Origin: Agapetus fuscipes
Taxonomy: Eukaryota > Arthropoda > Insecta > Trichoptera > Glossosomatidae
Direction: 5' to 3'
Assembly: GCA_951799405.1 (NCBI GenBank)
Contig: OX637334.1
Location: 6,262,001 to 6,326,000, forward strand
Length of the DNA stretch: 64,000 nucleotides
The translations under genes and the position numbers were made by a program. Each line of letters begins with the position of its first letter. Within the stretch, counting starts at the first letter, position 1. The notes under the pieces were generated by a model. It ran no database searches and had not been told where the DNA came from. It saw only the letters and a list, made by a program, of their open reading frames with translations. Below, piece after piece: positions 11,497-22,925 of the stretch.

Positions 11497-11762
11497 TCGT
11501 AGGCGGTGAGTAGAACCTTTTTATTTTAACAGGTAAGTGAGCCAGCCTATTACCATCCACTTCACTTGAAGTTGGGAGATTCCCAGCTCCCAAAAGGGCT
11601 GGTACTAATTTTTTGCGTAGGCTGAAAAAACCTTGCCGGTATTTTATTAAGGGTTTGAAATAAACGCTGAAACGGGAAAATATTTCTGATACATTCGGTG
11701 GGATTCGAATCCGAGCTCTCACAAAAAATGCAAACACTATATCAACTGAGCTATCGACCGGA
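11497..11762 (-). mobile_element. SINE family A
   Basis: tRNA-like head (CTCAGTTGATATAG, GGATTCGAATCC on +) at the 11.7 kb end, then the family body to 'aggtaagtgagccagcct'. The head is mutated in the A box. Confidence 0.75.
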
Positions 11763-11871
11763 CACTTACGTTACCTATAAAAATTGCAAAAACCTAAACT
11801 AAGCCCATATGAAACTCTAAATTTTGTACCGTTAATAATAAAATACTTAAATATACTTCTACAAAATATCT

Positions 11872-12345
11872 AATCTAAGTTGCAAAGATATGTTACATTG
11901 GGGCCGTCCATAAATTACGTCATCGATTTTGGCTGATTTTCGACCCCCCCCCCTCCCCTTACAATCATCCTATAGTCATTATCTAATGACCCCCCCCCTC
12001 CCCCCCTCTTGCTGTAATAATGGATGAGCTTAATAATTAATAATGTTATATTACTTACATAATATTTTGTATATTTTGTAGAAATTTGTATTTACATGAA
12101 CGACGTCACTTTTGGTACTCGTACATCATTTGCCATCATCCGCAGACCAGACTCCCCCCCCCCTTAATGCGAATGACGTAATAAATGGACAGCCCCATTG
12201 GAGATTCACATTACATGTATTATCACAACCAGACACGTACAAGTTCGCGCTTGCACATGCCCCACGTGACAGGAGTGACATTGGCAAAGTAAACCATTTT
12301 TACAGCATGGGTGGTCAGCCGCATTACAAACCTATATGTCAAGGA
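11872..12345 (+). repeat. 262-bp monomer split by a MITE
   Basis: The monomer begins 'taatctaagttgcaaagat' at 11872, is interrupted after 11900 and resumes at 12196 with 'cattggagattcacattaca', ending near 'cctatatgtcaagg'. The break duplicates CATTG. Confidence 0.85.
11901..12195. mobile_element. MITE, 295 bp, nested in a monomer
   Basis: Terminal inverted repeats start GGGCCGTCCATAAATTACGT at the left and, read from the right, GGGCTGTCCATTTATTACGT. The target site CATTG is duplicated at 11896-11900 and 12196-12200. The interior has two C-rich runs. The family is not assigned. The empty-site structure is inferred from intact monomers at 4.1 and 17.9 kb. Confidence 0.85.
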
Positions 12346-12989
12346 ACATGCACGACAAATTACATTTTATAAATCAGTAAATAATAATATAGCACAGAAA
12401 AAAGTTTTAAAAAAAAAAGTAATAAATTTTGAAATTTTGAAATCGTAACAAGAGAGAGAGAGAGGGAGAGAGAGAGAGGGAGAGAGTAAATGAAGCGAGC
12501 GGTAATTTCAACAAATTCCCTGAAAACTGGCACAAGGTGAGATGTTTTTGTAATTAACGGCCGAATGATGGCAAGTTTATGACAACCCCGGGAATTTCAA
12601 CGCAATCCCTTTGCCCGGCTTTATTACACATCCGGAAAATATAAAAGTTTAGTGAAAAATGAATTATTATGGCCTTGTAAACAAAAAACAACTTACTTAA
12701 AAAAAAGTGTGGAAAGAGTTTTCAAATAAAGCTGTATAAGACAATGAAAAATATTTTTTTGTGTGCCTAAAAATAAAGATGTATAATATATATATATGAA
12801 TTTTCTAGAGTTAGTGCATTCACAGAGTGAAAATTCATTTTAATTTAAATTAAAAAAACTTTTTTAAAACACAGTTTTATTTTAATTTTTTTTGAGTTAA
12901 CAAGGCCTAAGCGCTATTGGACTTTATCCGTCCATCTTCAGTTATTATATTTTTTTAAGAGTTCGGTGGTTAACACAATGGAAGTCCAT
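12346..12989. other. AT-rich, with a GA microsatellite
   Basis: A (GA)n tract with interruptions lies at about 12450-12487. Otherwise nothing recognised. Confidence 0.5.
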
Positions 12990-14270
12990 TTTTGTCTCTA
13001 ATTTCTATCTAATATTTTGTTCTTTATCTTTTTTATGTATTGCTTTTTTACTTTCTTGCTATAGCCGAAGGCTATAAAGAAAGTTATGATTTGGTGTGAA
13101 AAAAAAAATTCGAGGTTTTCACGGAAATGAGTTGTCCTGGTGCAGGACATGCCAAAAAACACTATCTTTCAAAAACGTCCGTCTGTATGTATGTATGTAT
13201 GTATGTATGTATGTATGTATGTATGTGTGTGTGTCACTTTCCAAAGTATAAGACCTAGAGATACCAAATTTTGGCTACATCAACTTTTTTGGACATGTAT
13301 TAAGTATCAATAACATGGCATTACACCAACTTGAAAATTCAAGATGGCTGCCATAAAAAAAAAATATAAAATTGCACTTTTCTCAAAAACGGCTCCAAGA
13401 ATTTTTCTTAAATTTTCAGAGTTGCCATTTATAATTTTTTAAATTAATAAATTAGTTATGGCAATACTCTTACTAATCTGTGTCTATGGGCTGCCATATG
13501 AAAAAAACAAACGATTGTGATTTTCTCGACAGTTAAGGGGTCAACAAAAATATAATGTTCTACAATATTACGGACAACATAAATTTCTACAAATTTACAA
13601 AAAAAATTTTTTGAAAAAATAAATATAAAGCACCGTTTACACGACCTGAAATTTTAAATCGAAAATATTACAAAAACCTAATAAAATGCAAGATATTTAA
13701 ATTTGTTTTAGATTTGATAGAAAGAACAAGCTTATCACTTTAATTCGTTATCATTTTTTTTTTACTTTTTTGAAAATTCAAGATGGCTTCCGAAGAGCTG
13801 AAAATTTAAAATTCGATTTTCTCAAAAACGGCTCCGACGACTTTTCTTAAATTTTTTGTGAATCCATTTATATAATAGTGCTATCTAATAATTATAATCA
13901 TTTCTTCATCATAATCTCGATTTAGGGAGTTGCCATATAAAAGAAAAAAATAATGGAAAAATTCTCGGCAGTTAGAGGGTTAATAAAAAAATAACGTAGT
14001 AGAAATGTAAAATAATAATAATAACCTATATATTGCCATCATTCTTTTTTCCAAAAAGTGAATCAAAAGTATAGCCGCGTTACAAAGTGAAAATTTTCCA
14101 TACAAAATGTATTAGCAATTTTCTTGGTAGTCAAAGGGTTAAAAATAGATAAATGGCTGTGATTCTTAAAATTTTATAAATACCAATAATAATCAGTCGT
14201 TACTTTTTCAAAATATAACTAAAAAGTTTACCCACCATACAAAGTACTAGTTTGCATACAGAAGGGTTCA
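12990..14270. repeat. Unclassified repeat with internal duplication
   Basis: Two diverged copies of a block spaced about 440 bp apart: 'gaaaattcaagatggct' at 13333 and 13773, each followed by 'ttctcaaaaacggctcc' and 'ttttcttaaattttt'. The left part has a small hairpin (CTATAGCCGAAGGCTATAAAG) and a microsatellite. No coding potential. Confidence 0.6.
13185..13236 (+). repeat. (ATGT)n microsatellite
   Basis: About 11 uninterrupted tetranucleotide copies followed by (GT)n. Confidence 0.95.
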
Positions 14271-14276
14271 ATGACC

Positions 14277-14507
14277 ATCTATAATAATCTAGAATATAAG
14301 TTGCAATGAAATATAAACATTCAAAACTAATATGAAATGCATGCCCACAAACAGGTATGTGTAAGTTCGCGCTTACGAATGCTGAATTTGTACTTACAAA
14401 TTAAAACCAAATCTCAAATGAACATAAAACTTGCAACTCTTGCCGACCTTCCTTGAAACAGGGGTGACATTGACAAAGTGAATTATTTTTTACACTTTGG
14501 GAGGACT
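14277..14507 (+). repeat. Solo 262-bp monomer
   Basis: From 'ctagaatataagttgcaatg' to 'cactttgggagg'. It lacks the last ~30 bp, where decayed LINE sequence begins. Confidence 0.7.
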
Positions 14508-15180
14508 GAGAAATGCGAGAAAATTGAGATAAGACTGAATGAAAAAAGAGTGGAGGTCGTGAAAGAATTTGATTATCTGGGAAGCAAGTTTGAGTCGAAT
14601 GCGAAATTGACGAAATAATTGGAAAAGCGCGCTAGTAGAGGAAGAAGTGTAATGGAAACGATTGGAAGAATTGCAAGAAATAGGAAACTTACGAAGAATA
14701 TGAGATCGGCGGTCCACAATGGCATATTGGTTGGTGGAAGTGAGGCTTAATGAATGTGAGCTGAGTAAAGTATGTAAGTACGGTTGAAATGGCTTACCTG
14801 AGAGCAATGGCTGGAAAGACACTGAGTGATAGAGTACGTAATGCTTGAGTGATGAACGAGTGTGGTATAAAAGAGAATATGAGAATGAAAGTACAAAAAA
14901 GTACGATGAGATGGTTCAGACATCTTGAAAGAAAGGATGATGAACAACTAACGAAGAAAGTGTACAAAGGAAATGTCAGAGGAAAGCGCAGAAAGGGATG
15001 GCTGAGGAAAGAATGGTTAGACCAAATAGGTGAGATTGCGAAAGAATGGATTCTGCAGAGTGAGAATAAGAGAAGAGTATGTATGAAAAAGGTGATGACA
15101 GCAAAAAGTGGAGGCGCATCTGCGGAGGTACCGGCCACCCCTAATGAAACGGTGGCAGGATACAGTACAGTACAGTACTG
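14508..15180 (+). pseudogene. Decayed LINE, RT C-terminus
   Basis: With stops and shifts, the + strand encodes a tail typical of insect LINE ORF2: 'FDYLGS' (14568 onwards), a 'SRGRS' and 'NRKLTKNMRSAV' segment, then in one frame 'MRWFRHLERKDDEQLTKKVY' (14907 onwards) and 'RRKGWLRKEWLDQIGEI'. The sequence ends in a 'tacagtacagta' microsatellite at 15162-15178, like other tails of this family at 38.9, 39.9 and 63.4 kb. RTE-like classification is tentative. Confidence 0.75.
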
Positions 15181-16217
15181 AGGTCAACTTGATACTTCTT
15201 TCTCTTGGTATTGATGGTGCACTCCTTGCGTGGTTTTCGAGCTATCTTGCTGAAAGGGAACTTAGGGTTTGTGTGTCGGGCGTTGTTTCATCTCCTTTTT
15301 TGGCGAAGGGCGGTGTGCCGCAGGGCTCACATCTCGGACCCATTTTGTTTAATATATTTGTCAATGATCTCCTGAGCGGGTTTGACGGGGTGAGATTTGT
15401 CATGTTTGCTGATGACTTGAAAATTTACAGAGTGGTTAACTGTATTGGTGACTGCGAGATATTACAAAGAAATATTGACGTGCTTTATGACTGGTGTGTG
15501 AAGAATGATTTAACTTTAAACATAGAAAAATGTCAAGTAATGCGTTTCCACAAAATTAAGAATCCCACGGTGTACCCTTACTCGATTGATGGTACACAGC
15601 TTATGTCGGTTGCGCAAATCAAAGATTTGGGAGTATTGTTGGACGCGGGATTAACATTTGTACCACACATAAAGGCAACTGTGGATAGGGCACTCAGAAC
15701 ATTAGGATTTTCCTTACGACTGTGTGAAAATTTTTATAACGTGCACACCTTTATTTATATTTTTACAAGTTTGGTGAGGCCATTGCTGGAGTATAACTCC
15801 GTGTTGTGGTCTCCTCACTACCAGGTACATATACGTAGTATAGAAAAGGTACAAAACAAACTACTTCGCTTTATCAACTTCAAACTCGGAATACCCATCT
15901 CGGATATCAATTATAACCAACTCCGAGAATCGTATAAACTTGCACCGCTCTCGGCTCGGAGAAGTGCTGCTGACATGGTTTTTCTATACAAACTCATTAA
16001 TGGCTTGACCGACGCGCCCCAACTCCTATCAAAAATTAATTTCCGTGTCCCAATAAGGAACACGCGTAACGTGGATACTTTTGATGTGGCAGACTGTGCC
16101 GTGAACTACCAGTATTACTCGCCTTTTCAGCGACTGCCCAGGGAGGCGAACAAGCTGGAGGTTGATATTTTCTCCACGGGATTCTATACATTTAAAAAAA
16201 AAAAAAATAGTATGTAG
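15181..16217 (+). pseudogene. 5'-truncated LINE RT, jockey/CR1-like
   Basis: This open frame encodes the second half of a non-LTR reverse transcriptase. Visible motifs are GVPQGSHLGPILFNIFVNDL (RT motif B region), then MFADDLKIY (catalytic F-A-D-D), DWCVKNDLTLNIEKC and DLGVLLDAGL, then the thumb segment 'SLVRPLLEYNSVLW'. The endonuclease and the first half of the RT are missing, and the match starts abruptly next to the previous LINE's microsatellite. The long ORF that appears to begin upstream at 15108 is therefore a chance fusion of two elements. The frame ends in an A run (16190-16208). The catalytic motif is intact, but the copy is dead on arrival by truncation. Confidence 0.85.
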
Positions 16218-16345
16218 GTATCCGCATTTTGTCGGTCTCTCATTATCCATTCTTTCCACAGGCCCAAGCCATCTCAACACATTTTTTTTTGTACCTTTAG
16301 TTTCACATCTTCTTTCTTTCTTTGCACAACACATTGTAAATTGTA
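16209..16345 (-). pseudogene. LINE tail fragment in opposite orientation
   Basis: The minus strand encodes 'VLRWLGPVERMDNERPTK', the same kind of tail as 14907-14970. It abuts the A run of the RT frame. Confidence 0.6.
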
Positions 16346-16797
16346 TGTTGTATTGCATTGTATGAAATTTTTTTATAAAAAAATCCTTGAAATTTTAAAT
16401 GATCTTTTGTTTATTCTATTAATTTTAGCAAATTTTACACCTGATTTAGTATATTATGTTTGTGACAACCCTGATCAAATAATGAAGATTTGTTGTTACT
16501 ACAACAATTTTTGTATACAACAATTGCTTACACTGGTTTATGGTTTTTGCATTATTATTTTTAAAGTTTATTGTTATTATTTTTAAATTGTTAGTTCTAT
16601 TGCTTTATAACCATCGTATATTTACATCTTTGTATATTATTTATGTGTCATTTATTTGTGTTATATTTTAAGATATTAGTTTTATACCTATAGATACAGT
16701 ACCTACTTATGTACCTACATATTTATATTTATCGCAATGTTGTAAAAGGCTATATAGCCGTTTATTCTTCTTAAATAAATAAATAAATAAATAAATA
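16346..16797 (+). other. Probable LINE 3' region ending in (TAAA)n
   Basis: AT-rich non-coding sequence ending in about four TAAA units at 16779-16797. It may be the 3' UTR of the RT fragment upstream, but the antisense fragment in between leaves this uncertain. Confidence 0.4.
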
Positions 16798-17221
16798 CCA
16801 ACCTATGAGTCGAGGATCTTTCTTGTGTAATTGGTACTTTTTCAAATAAATCAACAAAATATTTATATTCATTTAAGTATTTATATGCCTATATCCATAT
16901 TGTACGAGTATGCAGGTACACACCGCGGTGGAATAAAATTGATTTATTATTGATATATTACATTTTTATTGAAACGGCATAAGCTGGTAGATGATTCTAG
17001 CTTTACATACGTCATACAGTGGGTAAATTTTTGCAAGAAAGTCGAGTACAGATTCTGTGCAATTTATTTTAGTTATCCTCTTGATAATGGTGCAAGCACA
17101 CTCCGAAAACGCTCAAGATAATAAATCAATTCGTGAATAAAAACATGTTTTTATTTTTGCATTAATAATATAATTTTGTTACATTCTGACTTCTGAAGGC
17201 TGCCTTTTAGGTGAAAGCGTT
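16798..17221. other. No recognised feature
   Basis: The first ~20 bp match the monomer end ('ccaacctatgagtcgagga'). The rest is unassigned. Confidence 0.4.
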
Positions 17222-17560
17222 TCTATAATCTATAATCTAAGTTGCAGAGATATATTGAAATTTTAGGCTCATATGTAATGCGTGTCCACAAGTAGGCACT
17301 GTATTTAGACAGTTAACCAAATCATCTATTGAGTTTTTTATATTGTAGGTCCGCATGCGGCATGTGTGAGCGCGAAATTATGCGTGTCTGCTTGTGGGAA
17401 TACATTTAATATGAATCTCAAATGATACATATATTTGCAGCTTAGATTTAGATTTAGATTTAGATCTATGAACATGAATTTTGCAACTCTTCTGCCGTCT
17501 TCCCTGAAAACAGGGTGGCATTGACATAAGTGAACCAAAACTTTACAGCATGAGGAGTCA
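17222..17560 (+). repeat. 262-bp monomer with internal inversion
   Basis: 17222-17305 is the 5' part on +. 17335-17460 is the 5' half again but inverted ('tctgcttgtgggaata' to 'tttgcagcttaga'). 17462-17560 returns to + with 'gcaactcttctgccg' onward. The result is one monomer with an inverted copy of its first half inserted. Confidence 0.7.
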
Positions 17561-17907
17561 GCGTTAGGTTTGTTTGTTGAATAACTAAGCTAAGTAATTA
17601 GCACTGAATAAATACCAAAATCTTTTTATTTCTAAAAATACTCAAATAATTACAGCATAATTAATTCAGAATGCTTGGAACGAATCTGGTTGGCCTTTTT
17701 TGACATTTACCTTGAGTCGTAAATGAAAGCATCATTAAACATGAGGACAAATGTCTACCCAGAAATATTGAACGTCAAAAACCCTCAGATAAGACACAAA
17801 TGTCAAAATTCGTGCATCATTTTTCGTGAAGAGCGAGTGGCCTGCTCAAAGCGACGCTGGGGTGGAAGCCTCGACGTCCGTCGGTAGAACTAACTGTACC
17901 TATTTGG
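17561..17907. other. No recognised feature
   Basis: No repeat or ORF that I can assign. Confidence 0.4.
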
Positions 17908-18165
17908 TGATCTAATCTAATCTAAGTTGCAAAGATATGTTACATTGGAGATTCACATTACTTGCATTCTCACAACCAGACACGTACAAGTTCGCGCTTG
18001 CACATGCCTCATGTGAACCTACAACATAAAAATCAAATCTCAAATGGACATAAACCCTGCAACTCTTGCCGTCCTTCCCTGAAACAGGGGTGACATTGGC
18101 AAAGTGAACCATTTTTATAGCATGGGTGGTCAGCCGCATACCAACCTATAAGGCTATAAGTCAAG
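17908..18165 (+). repeat. Solo 262-bp monomer, full length
   Basis: Nearly identical in layout to 4128-4397, ending 'cctataaggctataagtcaagg' with a short duplication of 'ctataag'. Confidence 0.85.
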
Positions 18166-18174
18166 GAACATGCA

Positions 18175-18285
18175 CGACAAATGGTGATACGGCGGAATAA
18201 AACATGGCGGCGTATCAACAGCTGATACATTTTTTATAGAACATCGATCAGTTGTTCACTCACCGCCTTGTTTTATTTTGTCCTA
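18175..18285. mobile_element. Fold-back MITE-like palindrome
   Basis: 'aataaaacatggcggcgtat' on the left pairs imperfectly with 'caccgccttgttttatt' on the right around 'aacagctgat'. Ends are imprecise. Confidence 0.45.
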
Positions 18286-18409
18286 TTTGTAAATAGGTAC
18301 GGTAAGATGTACCGATGGCCGTCGAGACTTACACCTGGGCTGGTCACGTCACAAAACAGGACCATGACAGTTGTCCGAAAATGATCGTCCAGTGGTGACC
18401 CAGGATGTC

Positions 18410-18540
18410 CAAGCAGGGAACGGAGAGTTAGGAGACTCCAACTGAGGTGGCTGGATGACATCAAGAGAACTGCAGGCAGAGGATGACCACAGCAGCCGAT
18501 AGACAAAAATGGAGAATATTGGAGGAGAAGACAAGCAGAC
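18410..18540 (+). pseudogene. LINE C-terminal tail fragment
   Basis: The + strand translates to 'RRLQLRWLDDIKRTAGR' followed by a stop, the typical W-x-D-x-I tail of RTE-like insect LINEs. Confidence 0.5.
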
Positions 18541-18599
18541 ACGTATATATTTACACTTACATAAATCACATATTTACTTACAACAACAACAAAAACAAA

Positions 18600-18690
18600 T
18601 CTCAAATGAACATAATCTTAACAACTCTTTCCGACATTTCCTGAAAAAAAGGTAACGTTTGCGAAGCCATTACCATTTTTTCAATCCGAA
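18600..18690 (+). repeat. 262-bp monomer, central fragment
   Basis: 'ctcaaatgaacataatctta' then 'ctttccgacatttcctgaaa'. Truncated on both sides. Confidence 0.55.
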
Positions 18691-18734
18691 ATGTTCATCT
18701 TTGCAACTTAGATAAATGAATCTATAGATTGAAA

Positions 18735-18865
18735 TATTTGACCAGTTAGTCTGGTGGTTAATTCTGTGTAAACTAAGGGACCCGAGTTTGATTCCCGGTG
18801 GGGCACATAAAAATATCATTTTTGTTTCAAAATTTGCTCTTTGCTGTGTTAAAAATTTCATGTGC
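18735..18865 (+). mobile_element. SINE family B, diverged 5' half
   Basis: tRNA-like head with GTTTGATTCCCGGTGGGGCA (B box and acceptor side) followed by 'aaatttgctctttgctgtg'. Old copy. Confidence 0.6.
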
Positions 18866-19696
18866 TATTACGAACAATATTTTTTTAATTATTTAAAAAT
18901 TAATGATTCTTGACTTAAAGATTGGTTTGAGCTGACCCCTATGCTTTAAATATTTGATTCATTTATATCAATGATACCTCAGTTTCATAAAAACGTGGCA
19001 AAAATTGCAATGCCATGTGTGAGTCAACTTATAATTTAATGAATAAACGAGTTGCAAAATAAATGCCACATCAATTATTAATTTTATATCACTGTTTTTG
19101 TTTCAATAGCATTCGTTTCCTTGTTTATTCTTTCCCACACAGAATGTGTTCTTTCAACCGCCGTTCTTTCTGTATCTTTTTAATATTATCTTTCCATATC
19201 CCTTTTCTGTTTTAGTTTCGCATAATAAACCTGCTTTGCGTTGCGTTATAAATAACGGGAGGTAAATCCCGCTGAAAAAGAACGCTACTGTGATGCCTTG
19301 TTCCAACCAAAACAAGGGTTTAGGGCAGCTAATGAGAAATAAGAAGCAAGCTGTCTTCAATTTTAAGAAACAATTGAAAACAGCTTACTGTATTTAATTT
19401 GAAGGTACATATAGAATACATAACACTCTCAGCAAAGATACCAGGAATGTGGAAAATGGATGGACGGTGTCAATCTAGATGCAGCTGCAGGCAGAGGTTT
19501 CAGCTTAGGGCAGCTGATGAGAATGCATACTCAGACCCTCCTCATACCAGTCCTGTGTGTATGTGTCAGAAGGACCCACAGCACATGAAAGCTCATGCAA
19601 AACTATATGGTTTCCCACGCGGTGGAAAGCCTTCCCTTTAAGTAAAAGCTAGGCACGACAAAACAAAAAATTTCAGGTTCGAAGAACTAGAAGTCC
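18866..19696. other. No recognised feature
   Basis: A small ORF at 19399-19641 shows no domain. A 'gatgcagctgcaggcagagg' phrase resembles LINE-tail vocabulary but is too short to call. Confidence 0.4.
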
Positions 19697-19843
19697 TCCA
19701 CGGCTTATGTTGATTGAAGATTTGTGTTCTCATTTTGTAAGTACACATGAGGGATATGTAAGCATGAACTTATGTGTGTCTGCTGTTGGCATGCATTTGA
19801 TATGAATCCTAAATGTAACAGTATCTTTGTAACTTGTATTTCG
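19697..19843 (-). repeat. 262-bp monomer fragment
   Basis: The inverted 5' half: 'tttgtaagtacacatgag' to 'tatctttgtaacttg'. Confidence 0.65.
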
Positions 19844-19849
19844 AAATTT

Positions 19850-20075
19850 TCTTTGCAAAGTGTATTTCAAACCCAAAACAAAATACCGAAAGGTTCACTC
19901 AGCCTTCACATGAAATGAGTACCGGCCCCTCAGTAACACTAAAAAATACCCCGCATCAACTGAAGTGAGTGGTGCAAGGCTGGCCTATCCGTAAAAAAAA
20001 TAGGTTCCACTTGCCCCCCCTTAGGAGAGGACGCGGCAAGAAGTTACACTATATGTGTAGATTACTTGCGTTTAT
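19850..20075 (+). mobile_element. SINE family A, head missing
   Basis: From 'tatttcaaacccaaaacaaa' through 'actcagccttcacatgaaat' to the 3' block 'aagaagttacactatatgtg'. Confidence 0.75.
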
Positions 20076-20504
20076 AATCGCACATACTTTTGCGTGTAAT
20101 TTCCAGAGGCGACGCAATGAGAGCACATTTTATTAGTAAAATTTCCCTGCTGGCTCCGTTTGAACGTACAGGTAATGCAATATTATTAGCGGTGTACTAT
20201 TTACATAACCTACAAACACAGGGGAGTTCTGTCCAATCTCGTTATGTGAAACGTACGTATAGCTGTCAGTCGCACAACGACGGAGGAAAATACGCTGTTT
20301 TTATTTTAAAAACGGAATAAATGTTGCAGAAACTTTTACAGAACAAAAATATTATACTTACATACTTACTCCGTTTGACCTCGTTTTATGACAACTGTTT
20401 TCTTCTTCTTTTTCTTCTGCCTCTTCTGGATATATACTTAATTGTTTAAACATTTTTGCAACTTAGATTATGTATTGTTTTTTTTACCATAGTTCCAACT
20501 TCTT
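20076..20504. other. No recognised feature
   Basis: Contains TC-rich tracts near 20.4 kb. The short ORF at 20090 has no domain. Confidence 0.4.
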
Positions 20505-21125
20505 TTTTAATACTGTTCCTCATTCTTGAGGGTTGTGACCCTTGTGGAAGCAACCGCTCTTCTCCAGTTCTTTCTTGACTGCATTGCCTGCAGCGCTCCA
20601 ACCACTCTCCAGTGCCTGCTGCTGTTTTCATTTGATCGGTCCACTGTATAGAGGATCATCCTCTTCATCTCTTACCTTCCAAGCTACCGATCATAACTAT
20701 TCATTCCAGGATATCCTCATTGCCACAGAAAACATGTCCAAAGAACTTAAGAATACGGCGTGTACATACATATACTGGCCAGAATTAAGACAAACGTAGC
20801 CTTGGACTCGTTGGTACGTTTATCGGCTTGGGAGCATGCGCCTCCAATACCTACGACATTTCAAAAGCATCATTTTTTCCCTTTCTACTGCTCTTATGGT
20901 CCATGTCTCAGCATAGAGTAAAATGCAGTGGACCAGACTCTTGACCAGTTTTATTTTGGTGCTGTTACTCAGACCCCGGTCTTTCCACATTTTATCCAAC
21001 TTAGCAATGACACTTTTGGCAATGACGATACAACGTCTAATTTCTCCTTCTCAAATTCGTCCATTGCCAATTTAAGATCAAAGGAACTGGAACTCGTTTA
21101 CGATTTCCACACCTTAAAATGAGTT
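20505..21125 (-). pseudogene. LINE C-terminal region, decayed
   Basis: Minus-strand pieces read 'FDLKLAMDEFEKEKLDVV', 'ASICTRRILKFFGHVF' and, after stops, 'RGRSSIQWTDQMKT' (20.68 kb) with an 'SQPSRMRNS' end. The order and spacing match the thumb and tail of insect LINE ORF2 proteins (R-I-L-x-F-F-G-H-V, then W-T-D-Q-I/M). Several stops and shifts make it non-functional. Confidence 0.65.
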
Positions 21126-21145
21126 TCCAAGATCACCAATTTTCG

Positions 21146-21465
21146 ACCGGTCGATAGCTCAGTGGTAACACTGCGGACTCGAATGGGAAGGTTGTGGGTT
21201 CGAATCCCGGCGGAGCACAAAAAATTTACGATCTATATTTTCAAATTTGCTCTTGGATGGGTTGAAAAATTCATAAACCTTTACCAATGACCGGTCACCA
21301 AAGATCCATCCAGCCTTACAGCAACTGGGTCTTGCTTGAGTATTGGTGCTTTGTAGCGACGACCAAGCTTGTTCACCTCTGTGGCACTACAACAAGTGTC
21401 ATAGACCTCTAGAGTCTCTAGAATCTAGGGAGTCTGCCGCACAGGATTTCAAAAAATATATTTAT
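21146..21465 (+). mobile_element. SINE family B, full length
   Basis: tRNA-like head (TAGCTCAGTGGTAACACTGC, GGGTTCGAATCCCGGCGGAG) through all family blocks to 'ccgcacaggatttc' and a short A-rich tail. Good reference copy. Confidence 0.9.
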
Positions 21466-21845
21466 TTTTTGATCGATCTACAATTTCGTTTCGCAAAGTC
21501 AAAAAGTATACCTTTTGCAGAACACTCTACAAATTATTAGCTAAATATTATGATGCTAAACTAAATTTGCGGTCCATTGTTGAGCACTCATTGTACGGCT
21601 GGGCTAACCTTTGAGGCGTCCACGTCCATTGTATCCTTGAAAATTCCCACTCGGACTTTAATATATTTCGGTTTTGGTTAAGATCAAAGCGTGAAGCCTG
21701 AATACGTACATTACTACGTCACTAAGTACATTTAAGGCTTCGCGTACAACAGAAAGCGTTTTTAGCGCGCGTCAGGGCGATAAAACGTCCCGTTCTAGCG
21801 TCGCGTTGTAGCACTGTGTTGTGTTGTATTGAACATGCTTACACC
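21466..21845. other. No recognised feature
   Basis: Somewhat GC-richer than its surroundings at 21.7-21.8 kb, but nothing is assignable. Confidence 0.4.
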
Positions 21846-22092
21846 AGTTCGTCCCCCCAGTGTTTGTTTGGCTTATGCACCATTTGATTGATAGATGACC
21901 TTTCAAGGGAATTGTCTTAAGAATCACATTCTACACAATATGAGCTAAGAAAAAAACATAAAACACGATAATGTGAGAGTTAAATGTCCCGTTTTCATAA
22001 GACACATTGGTCTAGTGAACATACAAAAATTGCTCATGTGAAGTTGCCTCATATGGGCATAAGACAAACAATCACTAAAGTGACGAGCTGTC
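21846..22092 (-). mobile_element. MITE family C, copy 1
   Basis: Ends are inverted repeats with 'agtgtttgtttggcttat' at the left and 'ataagacaaacaatcact' at the right. The interior 'agctaagaaaaaaacataaa' and 'cataagacacattgg' recurs in copies at 26.3, 45.1, 56.2 and 57.9 kb. Confidence 0.7.
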
Positions 22093-22167
22093 CAACAGAG
22101 TAAACGCGCAACCAGTACGCGACGCTCTGACGTCTCGTTATACTTTGATACAAAATGTTCTTTGATG

Positions 22168-22397
22168 CTGGGCGTTTGGTATGAGGTTAACCCCAAATTC
22201 TGTAAAAACTTGGTTCTTTTTTGCCAATACCACTTCGTTTTCAGGAAAAGGCGGCAGGATTGCAAGATGTTCATGCGACGTTTGATTTTGTCTGTATGCA
22301 CGCATGCAGTATGTGTACACACGAGCTCACATGTGTCTGCAAGAATGCATTTTATATAAACCTTAACTTTAAATATATCTTTGCAACTTGAATTATA
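22168..22397 (-). repeat. Diverged 262-bp monomer
   Basis: Inverted relative to the + consensus: 'ggcggcaggattgcaaga' to 'atatctttgcaacttgaa'. Confidence 0.65.
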
Positions 22398-22607
22398 AAT
22401 TTTAACTGTGTTATTTACTAAATATATAAATAAAAATAACATAGTATACAAATTCATAATTTTCTTTGGTTAAGAGCATAGCCTTAATTCAAAAACAGAA
22501 GAAAGTTTCTACCTTCCGCAAGAACTAAAACCATCTCTTAGCAGGCTTTGTTTACAATCACCTGTACTTCGAGTATAAAACGTTTAAACTCAAACGCAGC
22601 GTAAAAC

Positions 22608-22925
22608 ATATAAACTGAAACAGCGCCCGAAGAGAGCGTTTGAGTTTTCATACATTTTCAGGAAAACGCTATAGTTAAGTTTAAATTGAAAGTTTTCAGG
22701 GGTAGTGTTTGCATTGAATAACAACAAAACGACCATTTTAAAGCGTTATCATACAAAACAATAATATAAACTAAAACAGCACGAGAAGTGAGCGTTTGAG
22801 ATTCCATACATTTTTGGGGAAACGCTATAGCTTAGTCAAAATTAAAAGTTACTTCGGTAGTGTTGGCATTGAATAACAACAAAACGGCCATTATAAAGCG
22901 TTTTCATAGAAAACAATCATCTTAG
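22608..22925 (+). repeat. Tandem duplication, ~156-bp unit
   Basis: 'ataaactgaaacagcgcc' at 22610 and 'ataaactaaaacagcacg' at 22766 start two copies. Each contains 'gagcgtttgag', 'aaacgctatag', 'cattgaataacaacaaaacg' and 'aaagcgtt'. Confidence 0.75.

Noticed and set aside
14490..15138. Minus-strand ORFs of 110-114 codons
   Set aside because: Antisense of the decayed LINE; hydrophobic Ser/Phe/His composition is typical of antisense reading.
15108..15180. Start of the 369-codon ORF
   Set aside because: The first ~24 codons come from the 3' end of a different LINE and its microsatellite; the RT begins only after the junction.
21945..22457. 170-codon minus-strand ORF
   Set aside because: Spans a MITE and a satellite monomer; no domain.
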